A stretch of 64,000 bases of DNA. Origin: Synaphobranchus kaupii. Taxonomy: Eukaryota; Chordata; Actinopteri; Anguilliformes; Synaphobranchidae. The stretch lies in the NCBI GenBank assembly GCA_029718625.1, contig JAINUF010000027.1, positions 2,154,676-2,218,675 of the forward strand, in the 5' to 3' direction. Shown here piece by piece: positions 24,979 through 38,907 of the stretch. A program made the position numbers and the translations under genes. Each line of letters starts with the position of its first letter. Position 1 is the stretch's first letter. The notes under the pieces were generated by a model. The model ran no database searches. It was not told where the DNA came from and saw only the letters and a list, made by a program, of their open reading frames with translations.

Positions 24979-25493
24979 ACAGCAGCACCAGTGCCACAGC
25001 TCAGAACAGCACCAGCACCAGTGCCACAGCTCAGGACAGCACCAGCAGAGGCACCAGCAGTGCCACAGCTCAGAACAGCACCAGCAGAGGCACGAGCACC
25101 AGTGCCACAGCTCAGAACAGCACCAGCAGAGGCACCAGCAGTGCCACAGCTCAGAACAGCACCAGCAGAGGGACCAGCAGTGCCACAGCTCAGAACGGCA
25201 CCAGCACCAGTGCCACAGCTCAGAACAGCACCAGCAGAGGGACTAGCAGTAGTGCCACAGCTCAGAACAGCACCAGCAGAGGCACCAGCAGTGCCACAGC
25301 TCAGAACAGCACCAGCAGAGGCACCAGCAGTGCCACAGCTCAGAAAAGCACCAGCAGAGGCACCAGCACCAGTGCCACAGCTCAGAACAGCACCAGCAGA
25401 GGCACCAGCAGTGCCACAGCTCAGAACAGCACCGGCACCTGTGCCACAGCTCAGAACAGCAGCAGCACCAGTGCCAGAGCTCAAAACAGCAGC

Positions 25494-25741
25494 ATTACAT
25501 TACATTACATTACATTACATTCATTTAGCAGACGCTTTTATCCAAAGCGACGTACAGTAAGTGCATACAGAGAAATCATCAAGATCACTACAGAACAGAC
25601 AAAGCACATCCTTCCCATAATGTAGCAGCTATCCCTAGCAATGAACGTCGACTGTAGTTCACAGTAAGCTCTGGGCAAATCAGCAACACCACACTTCCAT
25701 TCCAAATACTATTATAAACAATAATAAACAGACAGGAAAAC
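25494..25741 (-). mobile_element. L2-type LINE 3' tail, copy 25
   Basis: Five TGTAA repeats; preceded by the AGCACCGGCACC variant (25430), which is also before 41222. A 533-bp block follows. Confidence 0.75.
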
Positions 25742-26274
25742 ACAGCAGCACCAGTGCCACAGCTCAGAACAGCACCAGCACCAGTGCCACAGCTCAGAAC
25801 AGCACCAGCACCAGTGCCACAACTCAGGACAGCACCAGCAGAGGCACCAGCAGTGCCACAGCTCAGAACAGCACCAGCAGAGGCACCAGCAGTGCCACAG
25901 CTCAGAACAGCACCAGCAGAGGCACCAGCACCAGTGCCACAGCTCAGAACAGCACCAGCAGAGGCACCAGCAGTGCCACAGCTCAGAACGGCACCAGCAC
26001 CAGTGCCACAGCTCAGAACAGCACCAGCAGAGGCACCAGCAGTGCCACAGCTCAGAACAGCACCAGCACCAGTGCCACAGCTCAGAACAGCACCAGCAGA
26101 GGCACCAGCAGTGCCACAGCTCAGAACAGCACCAGCAGAGGCACCAGCACCAGTGCCACAGCTCAGAACAGCACCAGCAGAGGCACCAGCAGTGCCACAG
26201 CTCAGAACAGCACCAGCACCTGTGCCACAGCTCAGAACAGCAGCAGCACCAGTGCCAGAGCTCAAAACAGCAGC

Positions 26275-26512
26275 ATTACATTACATTACATTCATTTAGC
26301 AGACGCTTTTATCCAAAGCGACGTACAGTAAGTGCATACAGAGAAATCATCAAGATCACTACAGAACAGACAAAGCACATCCTTCCCATAATGTAGCAGC
26401 TATCCCTAGCAATGAACGTCGACTGTAATTCACAGTAAGCTCTGGGCAAATCAGCAACACCACACTTCCATTCCAAATACTATTATAAACAATAATAAAC
26501 AGACAGGAAAAC
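26275..26512 (-). mobile_element. L2-type LINE 3' tail, copy 26
   Basis: Three TGTAA repeats with CTGTAATTCAC. A 1268-bp block with CAGTTTCACAGC follows. Confidence 0.75.
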
Positions 26513-27780
26513 ACAGCAGCACCAGTGCCACAGCTCAGAACAGCACCAGCACCAGTGCCACAACTCAGGACAGCACCAGCAGAGGCACCAGCAGTTTCAC
26601 AGCTCAGAACAGCACCAGCAGAGGCACCAGCAGTGCCACAGCTCAGAACAGCACCAGTGCCACAGCTCATAACAGCACCAGCAGAGGCACCAGCAGTGCC
26701 ACAGCTCAGAACGGCACCAGCACCAGTGCCACAGCTCAGAACAGCACCAGCAGAGGCACCAGCAGTGCCACAGCTCAGAACAGCACCAGCACCAGTGCCA
26801 CAGCTCAGAACAGCACCAGCAGAGGGACCAGCAGTGCCACAGCTCAGAACGGCACCAGCACCAGTGCCACAGCTCAGAACAGCACCAGCAGAGGGACCAG
26901 CAGTAGTGCCACAGCTCAGAACAGCACCAGCAGAGGCACCAGCAGTGCCACAGCTCAGAACAGCACCAGCAGAGGCACCAGCAGTGCCACAGCTCAGAAC
27001 AGCACCAGCAGAGGCACCAGCAGTGCCACAGCTCAGAACAGCACCAGTGCCACAGCTCATAACAGCACCAGCAGAGGCACCAGCAGTGCCACAGCTCAGA
27101 ACGGCACCAGCACCAGTGCCACAGCTCAGAACAGCACCAGCAGAGGCACCAGCAGTGCCACAGCTCAGAACAGCACCAGCACCAGTGCCACAGCTCAGAA
27201 CAGCACCAGCAGAGGGACCAGCAGTGCCACAGCTCAGAACAGCACCAGTGCCACAGCTCATAACAGCACCAGCAGAGGCACCAGCAGTGCCACAGCTCAG
27301 AACGGCACCAGCACCAGTGCCACAGCTCAGAACAGCACCAGCAGAGGCACCAGCAGTGCCACAGCTCAGAACAGCACCAGCACCAGTGCCACAGCTCAGA
27401 ACAGCACCAGCAGAGGGACCAGCAGTGCCACAGCTCAGAACGGCACCAGCACCAGTGCCACAGCTCAGAACAGCACCAGCAGAGGGACCAGCAGTAGTGC
27501 CACAGCTCAGAACAGCACCAGCAGAGGCACCAGCAGTGCCACAGCTCAGAACAGCACCAGCAGAGGCACCAGCAGTGCCACAGCTCAGAACAGCACCAGC
27601 AGAGGCACCAGCACCAGTGCCACAGCTCAGAACAGCACCAGCAGAGGCACCAGCACCAGTGCCACAGCTCAGAACAGCACCAGCAGAGGCACCAGCAGTG
27701 CCACATCTCAGAACACCACCAGCACCTGTGCCACAGCTCAGAACAGCAGCAGCACCAGTGCCAGAGCTCAAAACAGCAGC

Positions 27781-28028
27781 ATTACATTACATTACATTAC
27801 ATTACATTCATTTAGCAGACGCTTTTATCCAAAGCGACGTACAGTAAGTGCATACAGAGAAATCATCAAGATCACTACAGAACAGACAAAGCACATCCTT
27901 CCCATAATGTAGCAGCTATCCCTAGCAATGACCGTCGACTGTAGTTCACAGTAAGCTCTGGGCAAATCAGCAACACCACACTTCCATTCCAAATACTATT
28001 ATAAACAATAATAAACAGACAGGAAAAC
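27781..28028 (-). mobile_element. L2-type LINE 3' tail, copy 27
   Basis: Five TGTAA repeats with GACCGTCGAC. A 515-bp block with CAGTACAGCAACAGC follows. Confidence 0.75.
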
Positions 28029-28543
28029 ACAGCAGCACCAGTGCCACAGCTCAGAACAGCACCAGCACCAGTGCCACAGCTCAGGACAGCACCAGCAGAG
28101 GCACCAGCAGTGCCACAGCTCAGTACAGCAACAGCAGAGGCACCAGCACCAGTGCCACAGCTCAGAACAGCACCAGCAGAGGCACCAGCAGTGCCACAGC
28201 TCAGAACAGCACCAGCAGAGGGACCAGCAGTGCCACAGCTCAGAACGGCACCAGCACCAGTGCCACAGCTCAGAACAGCACCAGCAGAGGGACTAGCAGT
28301 AGTGCCACAGCTCAGAACAGCACCAGCAGAGGCACCAGCAGTGCCACAGCTCAGAACAGCACCAGCAGAGGCACCAGCAGTGCCACAGCTCAGAAAAGCA
28401 CCAGCAGAGGCACCAGCACCAGTGCCACAGCTCAGAACAGCACCAGCAGAGGCACCAGCAGTGCCACAGCTCAGAACAGCACCAGCACCTGTGCCACAGC
28501 TCAGAACAGCAGCAGCACCAGTGCCAGAGCTCAAAACAGCAGC

Positions 28544-28791
28544 ATTACATTACATTACATTACATTACATTCATTTAGCAGACGCTTTTATCCAAAGCGA
28601 CGTACAGTAAGTGCATACAGAGAAATCATCAAGATCACTACAGAACAGACAAAGCACATCCTTCCCATAATGTAGCAGCTATCCCTAGCAATGAACGTCG
28701 ACTGTAGTTCACAGTAAGCTCTGGGCAAATCAGCAACACCACACTTCCATTCCAAATACTATTATAAACAATAATAAACAGACAGGAAAAC
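28544..28791 (-). mobile_element. L2-type LINE 3' tail, copy 28
   Basis: Five TGTAA repeats, with the common GAACGTCGAC. Its partner at 44272 has GACCGTCGAC instead. A 764-bp block follows. Confidence 0.75.
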
Positions 28792-29555
28792 ACAGCAGCA
28801 CCAGTGCCACAGCTCAGAACAGCACCAGCACCAGTGCCACAGCTCAGAACAGCACCAGCACCAGTGCCACAACTCAGGACAGCACCAGCAGAGGCACCAG
28901 CAGTGCCACAGCTCAGAACAGCACCAGCAGAGGCACCAGCAGTGCCACAGCTCAGAACAGCACCAGTGCCACAGCTCATAACAGCACCAGCAGAGGCACC
29001 AGCAGTGCCACAGCTCAGAACAGCACCAGCAGAGGCACCAGCAGTGCCACAGCTCAGAACAGCACCAGCAGAGGCACCAGCAGTGCCACAGCTCAGAAAA
29101 GCACCAGCAGAGGCACCAGCACCAGTGCCACAGCTCAGAACAGCACCAGCAGAGGCACCAGCAGTGCCACAGCTCAGAACAGCACCAGCAGAGGCACCAG
29201 CAGTGCCACAGCTCAGAACAGCACCAGCAGAGGGACCAGCAGTGCCACAGCTCAGAACGGCACCAGCACCAGTGCCACAGCTCAGAACAGCACCAGCAGA
29301 GGGACTAGCAGTAGTGCCACAGCTCAGAACAGCACCAGCAGAGGCACCAGCAGTGCCACAGCTCAGAACAGCACCAGCAGAGGCACCAGCAGTGCCACAG
29401 CTCAGAAAAGCACCAGCAGAGGCACCAGCACCAGTGCCACAGCTCAGAACAGCACCAGCAGAGGCACCAGCAGTGCCACAGCTCAGAACAGCACCAGCAC
29501 CTGTGCCACAGCTCAGAACAACAGCAGCACCAGTGCCAGAGCTCAAAACAGCAGC

Positions 29556-29808
29556 ATTACATTACATTACATTACATTACATTACATTCATTTAGCAGAC
29601 GCTTTTATCCAAAGCGACGTACAGTAAGTGCATACAGAGAAATCATCAAGATCACTACAGAACAGACAAAGCACATCCTTCCCATAATGTAGCAGCTATC
29701 CCTAGCAATGAACGTCGACTGTAGTTCACAGTAAGCTCTGGGCAAATCAGCAACACCACACTTCCATTCCAAATACTATTATAAACAATAATAAACAGAC
29801 AGGAAAAC
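29556..29808 (-). mobile_element. L2-type LINE 3' tail, copy 29 (unit absent from copy 2)
   Basis: Six TGTAA repeats, preceded by AACAACAGCAGC. This tail and the 446-bp block that follows form the 699-bp unit missing from super-repeat copy 2. Confidence 0.75.
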
Positions 29809-30254
29809 ACAGCAGCACCAGTGCCACAGCTCAGAACAGCACCAGCACCAGTGCCACAGCTCAGAACAGCACCAGCACCAGTGCCACAACTCAGGACAGC
29901 ACCAGCAGAGGCACCAGCAGTGCCACAGCTCAGAACAGCACCAGCAGAGGCACCAGCAGTGCCACAGCTCAGAACAGCACCAGTGCCACAGCTCATAACA
30001 GCACCAGCAGAGGCACCAGCAGTGCCACAGCTCAGAACGGCACCAGCACCAGTGCCACAGCTCAGAACAGCACCAGCAGAGGCACCAGCAGTGCCACAGC
30101 TCAGAACAGCACCAGCAGAGGCACCAGCACCAGTGCCACAGCTCAGAACAGCACCAGCAGAGGCACCAGCAGTGCCACAGCTCAGAACAGCACCAGCACC
30201 TGTGCCACAGCTCAGAACAACAGCAGCACCAGTGCCAGAGCTCAAAACAGCAGC

Positions 30255-30507
30255 ATTACATTACATTACATTACATTACATTACATTCATTTAGCAGACG
30301 CTTTTATCCAAAGCGACGTACAGTAAGTGCATACAGAGAAATCATCAAGATCACTACAGAACAGACAAAGCACATCCTTCCCATAATGTAGCAGCTATCC
30401 CTAGCAATGAACGTCGACTGTAGTTCACAGTAAGCTCTGGGCAAATCAGCAACACCACACTTCCATTCCAAATACTATTATAAACAATAATAAACAGACA
30501 GGAAAAC
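30255..30507 (-). mobile_element. L2-type LINE 3' tail, copy 30
   Basis: Six TGTAA repeats, again preceded by AACAACAGCAGC, as expected if this and the previous unit arose by duplication. A 710-bp block follows. Confidence 0.75.
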
Positions 30508-31217
30508 ACAGCAGCACCAGTGCCACAGCTCAGAACAGCACCAGCACCAGTGCCACAGCTCAGAACAGCACCAGCACCAGTGCCACAACTCAGGACAGCA
30601 CCAGCAGAGGCACCAGCAGTGCCACAGCTCAGAACAGCACCAGCAGAGGCACCAGCAGTGCCACAGCTCAGAACAGCACCAGTGCCACAGCTCATAACAG
30701 CACCAGCAGAGGCACCAGCAGTGCCACAGCTCAGAACGGCACCAGCACCAGTGCCACAGCTCAGAACAGCACCAGCAGAGGCACCAGCAGTGCCACAGCT
30801 CAGAACAGCACCAGCAGAGGCACCAGCACCAGTGCCACAGCTCAGAACAGCACCAGCAGAGGCACCAGCAGTGCCACAGCTCAGAACAGCACCAGCAGAG
30901 GGACCAGCAGTGCCACAGCTCAGAACGGCACCAGCACCAGTGCCACAGCTCAGAACAGCACCAGCAGAGGGACTAGCAGTAGTGCCACAGCTCAGAACAG
31001 CACCAGCAGAGGCACCAGCAGTGCCTCAGCTCAGAACAGCACCAGCAGAGGCACCAGCAGTGCCACAGCTCAGAAAAGCACCAGCAGAGGCACCAGCACC
31101 AGTGCCACAGCTCAGAACAGCACCAGCAGAGGCACCAGCAGTGCCACAGCTCAGAACAGCACCAGCACCTGTGCCACAGCTCAGAACAGCAGCAGCACCA
31201 GTGCCAGAGCTCAAAAC

Positions 31218-31460
31218 ATTACATTACATTACATTACATTCATTTAGCAGACGCTTTTATCCAAAGCGACGTACAGTAAGTGCATACAGAGAAATCATCA
31301 AGATCACTACAGAACAGACAAAGCACATCCTTCCCATAATGTAGCAGCTATCCCTAGCAATGAACGTCGACTGTAGTTCACAGTAAGCTCTGGGCAAATC
31401 AGCAACACCACACTTCCATTCCAAATACTATTATAAACAATAATAAACAGACAGGAAAAC
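31218..31460 (-). mobile_element. L2-type LINE 3' tail, copy 31 (short-junction subtype)
   Basis: Four TGTAA repeats, AGCAGC missing, preceded by GTGCCTCAGCTC (31021). A 944-bp block follows. Confidence 0.75.
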
Positions 31461-32404
31461 ACAGCAGCACCAGTGCCACAGCTCAGAACAGCACCAGCAC
31501 CAGTGCCACAGCTCAGAACAGCACCAGCACCAGTGCCACAACTCAGGACAGCACCAGCAGAGGCACCAGCAGTGCCACAGCTCAGAACAGCACCAGCAGA
31601 GGCACCAGCAGTGCCACAGCTCAGAACAGCACCAGTGCCACAGCTCAGAACAGCACCAGCAGAGGCACCAGCAGTGCCACAGCTCAGAACAGCACCAGCA
31701 CCAGTGCCACAGCTCAGAACAGCACCAGCAGAGGGACCAGCAGTGCCACAGCTCAGAACGGCACCAGCACCAGTGCCACAGCTCAGAACAGCACCAGCAG
31801 AGGGACCAGCAGTAGTGCCACAGCTCAGAACAGCACCAGCAGAGGCACCAGCAGTGCCACAGCTCAGAACAGCACCAGCAGAGGCACCAGCAGTGCCACA
31901 GCTCAGAACAGCACCAGCAGAGGCACCAGCAGTGCCACAGCTCAGAAAAGCACCAGCAGAGGCACCAGCACCAGTGCCACAGCTCAGAACAGCACCAGCA
32001 GAGGCACCAGCAGTGCCACAGCTCAGAACAGCACCAGCAGAGGCACCAGCAGTGCCACAGCTCAGAACAGCACCAGCAGAGGGACCAGCAGTGCCACAGC
32101 TCAGAACGGCACCAGCACCAGTGCCACAGCTCAGAACAGCACCAGCAGAGGGACTAGCAGTAGTGCCACAGCTCAGAACAGCACCAGCAGAGGCACCAGC
32201 AGTGCCACAGCTCAGAACAGCACCAGCAGAGGCACCAGCAGTGCCACAGCTCAGAAAAGCACCAGCAGAGGCACCAGCACCAGTGCCACAGCTCAGAACA
32301 GCACCAGCAGAGGCACCAGCAGTGCCACAGCTCAGAACAGCACCAGCACCTGTGCCACAGCTCAGAACAGCAGCAGCACCAGTGCCAGAGCTCAAAACAG
32401 CAGC

Positions 32405-32657
32405 ATTACATTACATTACATTACATTACATTACATTCATTTAGCAGACGCTTTTATCCAAAGCGACGTACAGTAAGTGCATACAGAGAAATCATCAAGA
32501 TCACTACAGAACAGACAAAGCACATCCTTCCCATAATGTAGCAGCTATCCCTAGCAATGAACGTCGACTGTAGTTCACAGTAAGTTCTGGGCAAATCAGC
32601 AACACCACACTTCCATTCCAAATACTATTATAAACAATAATAAACAGACAGGAAAAC
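32405..32657 (-). mobile_element. L2-type LINE 3' tail, copy 32
   Basis: Six TGTAA repeats. Private CAGTAAGTTCTGG near 32577 (C to T). A 710-bp block with a private CACCGGCAG near 33164 follows. Confidence 0.75.
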
Positions 32658-33367
32658 ACAGCAGCACCAGTGCCACAGCTCAGAACAGCACCAGCACCAG
32701 TGCCACAGCTCAGAACAGCACCAGCACCAGTGCCACAACTCAGGACAGCACCAGCAGAGGCACCAGCAGTGCCACAGCTCAGAACAGCACCAGCAGAGGC
32801 ACCAGCAGTGCCACAGCTCAGAACAGCACCAGTGCCACAGCTCATAACAGCACCAGCAGAGGCACCAGCAGTGCCACAGCTCAGAACGGCACCAGCACCA
32901 GTGCCACAGCTCAGAACAGCACCAGCAGAGGCACCAGCAGTGCCACAGCTCAGAACAGCACCAGCAGAGGCACCAGCACCAGTGCCACAGCTCAGAACAG
33001 CACCAGCAGAGGCACCAGCAGTGCCACAGCTCAGAACAGCACCAGCAGAGGGACCAGCAGTGCCACAGCTCAGAACGGCACCAGCACCAGTGCCACAGCT
33101 CAGAACAGCACCAGCAGAGGGACTAGCAGTAGTGCCACAGCTCAGAACAGCACCAGCAGAGGCACCGGCAGTGCCTCAGCTCAGAACAGCACCAGCAGAG
33201 GCACCAGCAGTGCCACAGCTCAGAAAAGCACCAGCAGAGGCACCAGCACCAGTGCCACAGCTCAGAACAGCACCAGCAGAGGCACCAGCAGTGCCACAGC
33301 TCAGAACAGCACCAGCACCTGTGCCACAGCTCAGAACAGCAGCAGCACCAGTGCCAGAGCTCAAAAC

Positions 33368-33610
33368 ATTACATTACATTACATTACATTCATTTAGCAG
33401 ACGCTTTTATCCAAAGCGACGTACAGTAAGTGCATACAGAGAAATCATCAAGATCACTACAGAACAGACAAAGCACATCCTTCCCATAATGTAGCAGCTA
33501 TCCCTAGCAATGAACGTCGACTGTAGTTCACAGTAAGCTCTGGGCAAATCAGCAACACCACACTTCCATTCCAAATACTATTATAAACAATAATAAACAG
33601 ACAGGAAAAC
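33368..33610 (-). mobile_element. L2-type LINE 3' tail, copy 33 (short-junction subtype)
   Basis: Four TGTAA repeats, AGCAGC missing. Used as the start of super-repeat copy 2. An 815-bp block follows. Confidence 0.75.
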
Positions 33611-34425
33611 ACAGCAGCACCAGTGCCACAGCTCAGAACAGCACCAGCACCAGTGCCACAGCTCAGAACAGCACCAGCACCAGTGCCACAACTCAGGACA
33701 GCACCAGCAGAGGCACCAGCAGTGCCACAGCTCAGAACAGCACCAGCAGAGGCACCAGCAGTGCCACAGCTCAGAACAGCACCAGTGCCACAGCTCATAA
33801 CAGCACCAACAGAGGCACCAGCAGTGCCACAGCTCAGAACGGCACCAGCACCAGTGCCACAGCTCAGAACAGCACCAGCAGAGGCACCAGCAGTGCCACA
33901 GCTCAGAACGGCACCAGCACCAGTGCCACAGCTCAGAACAGCACCAGCAGAGGGACCAGCAGTGCCACAGCTCAGAACGGCACCAGCACCAGTGCCACAG
34001 CTCAAAACAGCACCAGCAGAGGGACCAGCAGTAGTGCCACAGCTCAGAACAGCACCAGCAGAGGCACCAGCAGTGCCACAGCTCAGAACTGCACCAGCAG
34101 AGGCACCAGCACCAGTGCCACAGCTCAGAACAGCACCAGCAGAGGCACCAGCAGTGCCACAGCTCAGAACGGCACCAGCACCAGTGCCACAGCTCAGAAC
34201 AGCACCAGCAGAGGCACCAGCAGTGCCACAGCTCAGAACAGCACCAGCACCAGTGCCACAGCTCAGAACAGCACCAGCAGAGGCACCAGCAGTGCCACAG
34301 CTCAGAACAGCACCAGCAGAGGCACCAGCACCAGTGCCACAGCTCAGAACAGCACCAGCAGAGGCACCAGCAGTGCCACAGCTCAGAACAGCACCAGCAC
34401 CAGTGCCAGAGCTCAAAACAGCAGC

Positions 34426-34663
34426 ATTACATTACATTACATTCATTTAGCAGACGCTTTTATCCAAAGCGACGTACAGTAAGTGCATACAGAGAAATCA
34501 TCAAGATCACTACAGAACAGACAAAGCACATCCTTCCCATAATGTAGCAGCTATCCCTAGCAATGAACGTCGACTGTAGTTCACAGTAAGCTCTGGGCAA
34601 ATCAGCAACACCACACTTCCATTCCAAATACTATTATAAACAATAATAAACAGACAGGAAAAC
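34426..34663 (-). mobile_element. L2-type LINE 3' tail, copy 34
   Basis: Three TGTAA repeats; partner of the copy at 18578. A 1268-bp block follows. Confidence 0.75.
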
Positions 34664-35931
34664 ACAGCAGCACCAGTGCCACAGCTCAGAACAGCACCAG
34701 CACCAGTGCCACAACTCAGGACAGCACCAGCAGAGGCACCAGCAGTGCCACAGCTCAGAACAGCACCAGCAGAGGCACCAGCAGTGCCACAGCTCAGAAC
34801 AGCACCAGTGCCACAGCTCATAACAGCACCAGCAGAGGCACCAGCAGTGCCACAGCTCAGAACGGCACCAGCACCAGTGCCACAGCTCAGAACAGCACCA
34901 GCAGAGGCACCAGCAGTGCCACAGCTCAGAACAGCACCAGCACCAGTGCCACAGCTCAGAACAGCACCAGCAGAGGGACCAGCAGTGCCACAGCTCAGAA
35001 CGGCACCAGCACCAGTGCCACAGCTCAGAACAGCACCAGCAGAGGGACCAGCAGTAGTGCCACAGCTCAGAACAGCACCAGCAGAGGCACCAGCAGTGCC
35101 ACAGCTCAGAACAGCACCAGCAGAGGCACCAGCAGTGCCACAGCTCAGAACAGCACCAGCAGAGGCACCAGCAGTGCCACAGCTCAGAACAGCACCAGTG
35201 CCACAGCTCATAACAGCACCAGCAGAGGCACCAGCAGTGCCACAGCTCAGAACGGCACCAGCACCAGTGCCACAGCTCAGAACAGCACCAGCAGAGGCAC
35301 CAGCAGTGCCACAGCTCAGAACAGCACCAGCACCAGTGCCACAGCTCAGAACAGCACCAGCAGAGGGACCAGCAGTGCCACAGCTCAGAACAGCACCAGT
35401 GCCACAGCTCATAACAGCACCAGCAGAGGCACCAGCAGTGCCACAGCTCAGAACGGCACCAGCACCAGTGCCACAGCTCAGAACAGCACCAGCAGAGGCA
35501 CCAGCAGTGCCACAGCTCAGAACAGCACCAGCACCAGTGCCACAGCTCAGAACAGCACCAGCAGAGGGACCAGCAGTGCCACAGCTCAGAACGGCACCAG
35601 CACCAGTGCCACAGCTCAGAACAGCACCAGCAGAGGGACCAGCAGTAGTGCCACAGCTCAGAACAGCACCAGCAGAGGCACCAGCAGTGCCACAGCTCAG
35701 AACAGCACCAGCAGAGGCACCAGCAGTGCCACAGCTCAGAACGGCACCAGCAGAGGCACCAGCACCAGTGCCACAGCTCAGAACAGCACCAGCAGAGGCA
35801 CCAGCACCAGTGCCACAGCTCAGAACAGCACCAGCAGAGGCACCAGCAGTGCCACAGCTCAGAACACCACCAGCACCTGTGCCACAGCTCAGAACAGCAG
35901 CAGCACCAGTGCCAGAGCTCAAAACAGCAGC

Positions 35932-36179
35932 ATTACATTACATTACATTACATTACATTCATTTAGCAGACGCTTTTATCCAAAGCGACGTACAGTAAGT
36001 GCATACAGAGAAATAATCAAGATCACTACAGAACAGACAAAGCACATCCTTCCCATAATGTAGCAGCTATCCCTAGCAATGACCGTCGACTGTAGTTCAC
36101 AGTAAGCTCTGGGCAAATCAGCAACACCACACTTCCATTCCAAATACTATTATAAACAATAATAAACAGACAGGAAAAC
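35932..36179 (-). mobile_element. L2-type LINE 3' tail, copy 35
   Basis: Five TGTAA repeats with GAAATAATC and GACCGTCGAC, both shared with its partner at 20084. A 515-bp block follows. Confidence 0.75.
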
Positions 36180-36694
36180 ACAGCAGCACCAGTGCCACAG
36201 CTCAGAACAGCACCAGCACCAGTGCCACAGCTCAGGACAGCACCAGCAGAGGCACCAGCAGTGCCACAGCTCAGAACAGCACCAGCAGAGGCACCAGCAC
36301 CAGTGCCACAGCTCAGAACAGCACCAGCAGAGGCACCAGCAGTGCCACAGCTCAGAACAGCACCAGCAGAGGGACCAGCAGTGCCACAGCTCAGAACGGC
36401 ACCAGCACCAGTGCCACAGCTCAGAACAGCACCAGCAGAGGGACTAGCAGTAGTGCCACAGCTCAGAACAGCACCAGCAGAGGCACCAGCAGTGCCACAG
36501 CTCAGAACAGCACCAGCAGAGGCACCAGCAGTGCCACAGCTCAGAAAAGCACCAGCAGAGGCACCAGCACCAGTGCCACAGCTCAGAACAGCACCAGCAG
36601 AGGCACCAGCAGTGCCACAGCTCAGAACAGCACCAGCACCTGTGCCACAGCTCAGAACAGCAGCAGCACCAGTGCCAGAGCTCAAAACAGCAGC

Positions 36695-36942
36695 ATTACA
36701 TTACATTACATTACATTACATTCATTTAGCAGACGCTTTTATCCAAAGCGACGTACAGTAAGTGCATACAGAGAAATCATCAAGATCACTACAGAACAGA
36801 CAAAGCACATCCTTCCCATAATGTAGCAGCTATCCCTAGCAATGAACGTCGACTGTAGTTCACAGTAAGCTCTGGGCAAATCAGCAACACCACACTTCCA
36901 TTCCAAATACTATTATAAACAATAATAAACAGACAGGAAAAC
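36695..36942 (-). mobile_element. L2-type LINE 3' tail, copy 36
   Basis: Five TGTAA repeats; partner of the copy at 20847. An 878-bp block follows. Confidence 0.75.
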
Positions 36943-37820
36943 ACAGCAGCACCAGTGCCACAGCTCAGAACAGCACCAGCACCAGTGCCACAGCTCAGAA
37001 CAGCACCAGCACCAGTGCCACAACTCAGGACAGCACCAGCAGAGGCACCAGCAGTGCCACAGCTCAGAACAGCACCAGCAGAGGCACCAGCAGTGCCACA
37101 GCTCAGAACAGCACCAGTGCCACAGCTCATAACAGCACCAGCAGAGGCACCAGCAGTGCCACAGCTCAGAACAGCACCAGCAGAGGTACCAGCAGTGCCA
37201 CAGCTCAGAACGGCACCAGCACCAGTGCCACAGCTCAGAACAGCACCAGCAGAGGGACTAGCAGTAGTGCCACAGCTCAGAACAGCACCAGCAGAGGCAC
37301 CAGCAGTGCCACAGCTCAGAACAGCACCAGCAGAGGCACCAGCAGTGCCACAGCTCAGAAAAGCACCAGCAGAGGCACCAGCACCAGTGCCACAGCTCAG
37401 AACAGCACCAGCAGAGGCACCAGCACCAGTGCCACAGCTCAGAACAGCACCAGCAGAGGCACCAGCAGTGCCACAGCTCAGAACAGCACCAGCAGAGGGA
37501 CCAGCAGTGCCACAGCTCAGAACGGCACCAGCACCAGTGCCACAGCTCAGAACAGCACCAGCAGAGGGACTAGCAGTAGTGCCACAGCTCAGAACAGCAC
37601 CAGCAGAGGCACCAGCAGTGCCACAGCTCAGAACAGCACCAGCAGAGGCACCAGCAGTGCCACAGCTCAGAAAAGCACCAGCAGAGGCACCAGCACCAGT
37701 GCCACAGCTCAGAACAGCACCAGCAGAGGCACCAGCAGTGCCACAGCTCAGAACAGCACCAGCACCTGTGCCACAGCTCAGAACAGCAGCAGCACCAGTG
37801 CCAGAGCTCAAAACAGCAGC

Positions 37821-38068
37821 ATTACATTACATTACATTACATTACATTCATTTAGCAGACGCTTTTATCCAAAGCGACGTACAGTAAGTGCATACAGAGA
37901 AATCATCAAGATCACTACAGAACAGACAAAGCACATCCTTCCCATAATGTAGCAGCTATCCCTAGCAATGAACGTCGACTGTAGTTCACAGTAAGCTCTG
38001 GGCAAATCAGCAACACCACACTTCCATTCCAAATACTATTATAAACAATAATAAACAGACAGGAAAAC
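37821..38068 (-). mobile_element. L2-type LINE 3' tail, copy 37
   Basis: Five TGTAA repeats; partner of the copy at 21973. The 839-bp block has AACGGC near 38631 where the partner has AACAGC. Confidence 0.75.
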
Positions 38069-38907
38069 ACAGCAGCACCAGTGCCACAGCTCAGAACAGC
38101 ACCAGCACCAGTGCCACAGCTCAGAACAGCACCAGCACCAGTGCCACAACTCAGGACAGCACCAGCAGAGGCACCAGCAGTGCCACAGCTCAGAACAGCA
38201 CCAGCAGAGGCACCAGCAGTGCCACAGCTCAGAACAGCACCAGTGCCACAGCTCATAACAGCACCAGCAGAGGCACCAGCAGTGCCACAGCTCAGAACGG
38301 CACCAGCACCAGTGCCACAGCTCAGAACAGCACCAGCAGAGGCACCAGCAGTGCCACAGCTCAGAACGGCACCAGCACCAGTGCCACAGCTCAGAACAGC
38401 ACCAGCAGAGGGACCAGCAGTGCCACAGCTCAGAACGGCACCAGCACCAGTGCCACAGCTCAGAACAGCACCAGCAGAGGGACCAGCAGTAGTGCCACAG
38501 CTCAGAACAGCACCAGCAGAGGCACCAGCAGTGCCACAGCTCAGAACAGCACCAGCAGAGGCACCAGCACCAGTGCCACAGCTCAGAACAGCACCAGCAG
38601 AGGCACCAGCAGTGCCACAGCTCAGAACGGCACCAGCACCAGTGCCACAGCTCAGAACAGCACCAGCAGAGGCACCAGCAGTGCCACAGCTCAGAACAGC
38701 ACCAGCACCAGTGCCACAGCTCAGAACAGCACCAGCAGAGGCACCAGCAGTGCCACAGCTCAGAACAGCACCAGCAGAGGCACCAGTGCCACAGCTCAGA
38801 ACAGCACCAGCAGAGGCACCAGCAGTGCAACAGCTCAGAACAGCACCAGCACCTGTGCCACAGCTCAGAACAGCAGCAGCACCAGTGCCAGAGCTCAAAA
38901 CAGCAGC

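Larger units (their letters stand above)
17520..33367. repeat. 15.85-kb super-repeat, copy 1
   Basis: Sixteen LINE-tail units with start-to-start lengths 1058, 1506, 763, 1126, 1087, 774, 907, 753, 781, 1506, 763, 1012, 699, 963, 1187 and 963 bp. The same order restarts at 33368. The number of ATTAC units at the head of each tail follows a fixed order (4,3,5,5,5,3,5,3,5,3,5,5,6,6,4,6), which repeats in the next copy apart from one missing unit. Private substitutions are shared at about 15.85-kb spacing, for example GAAATAATC at 20163 and 36010, and CAATACTAAAC at 23276 and 39124. Confidence 0.9.
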
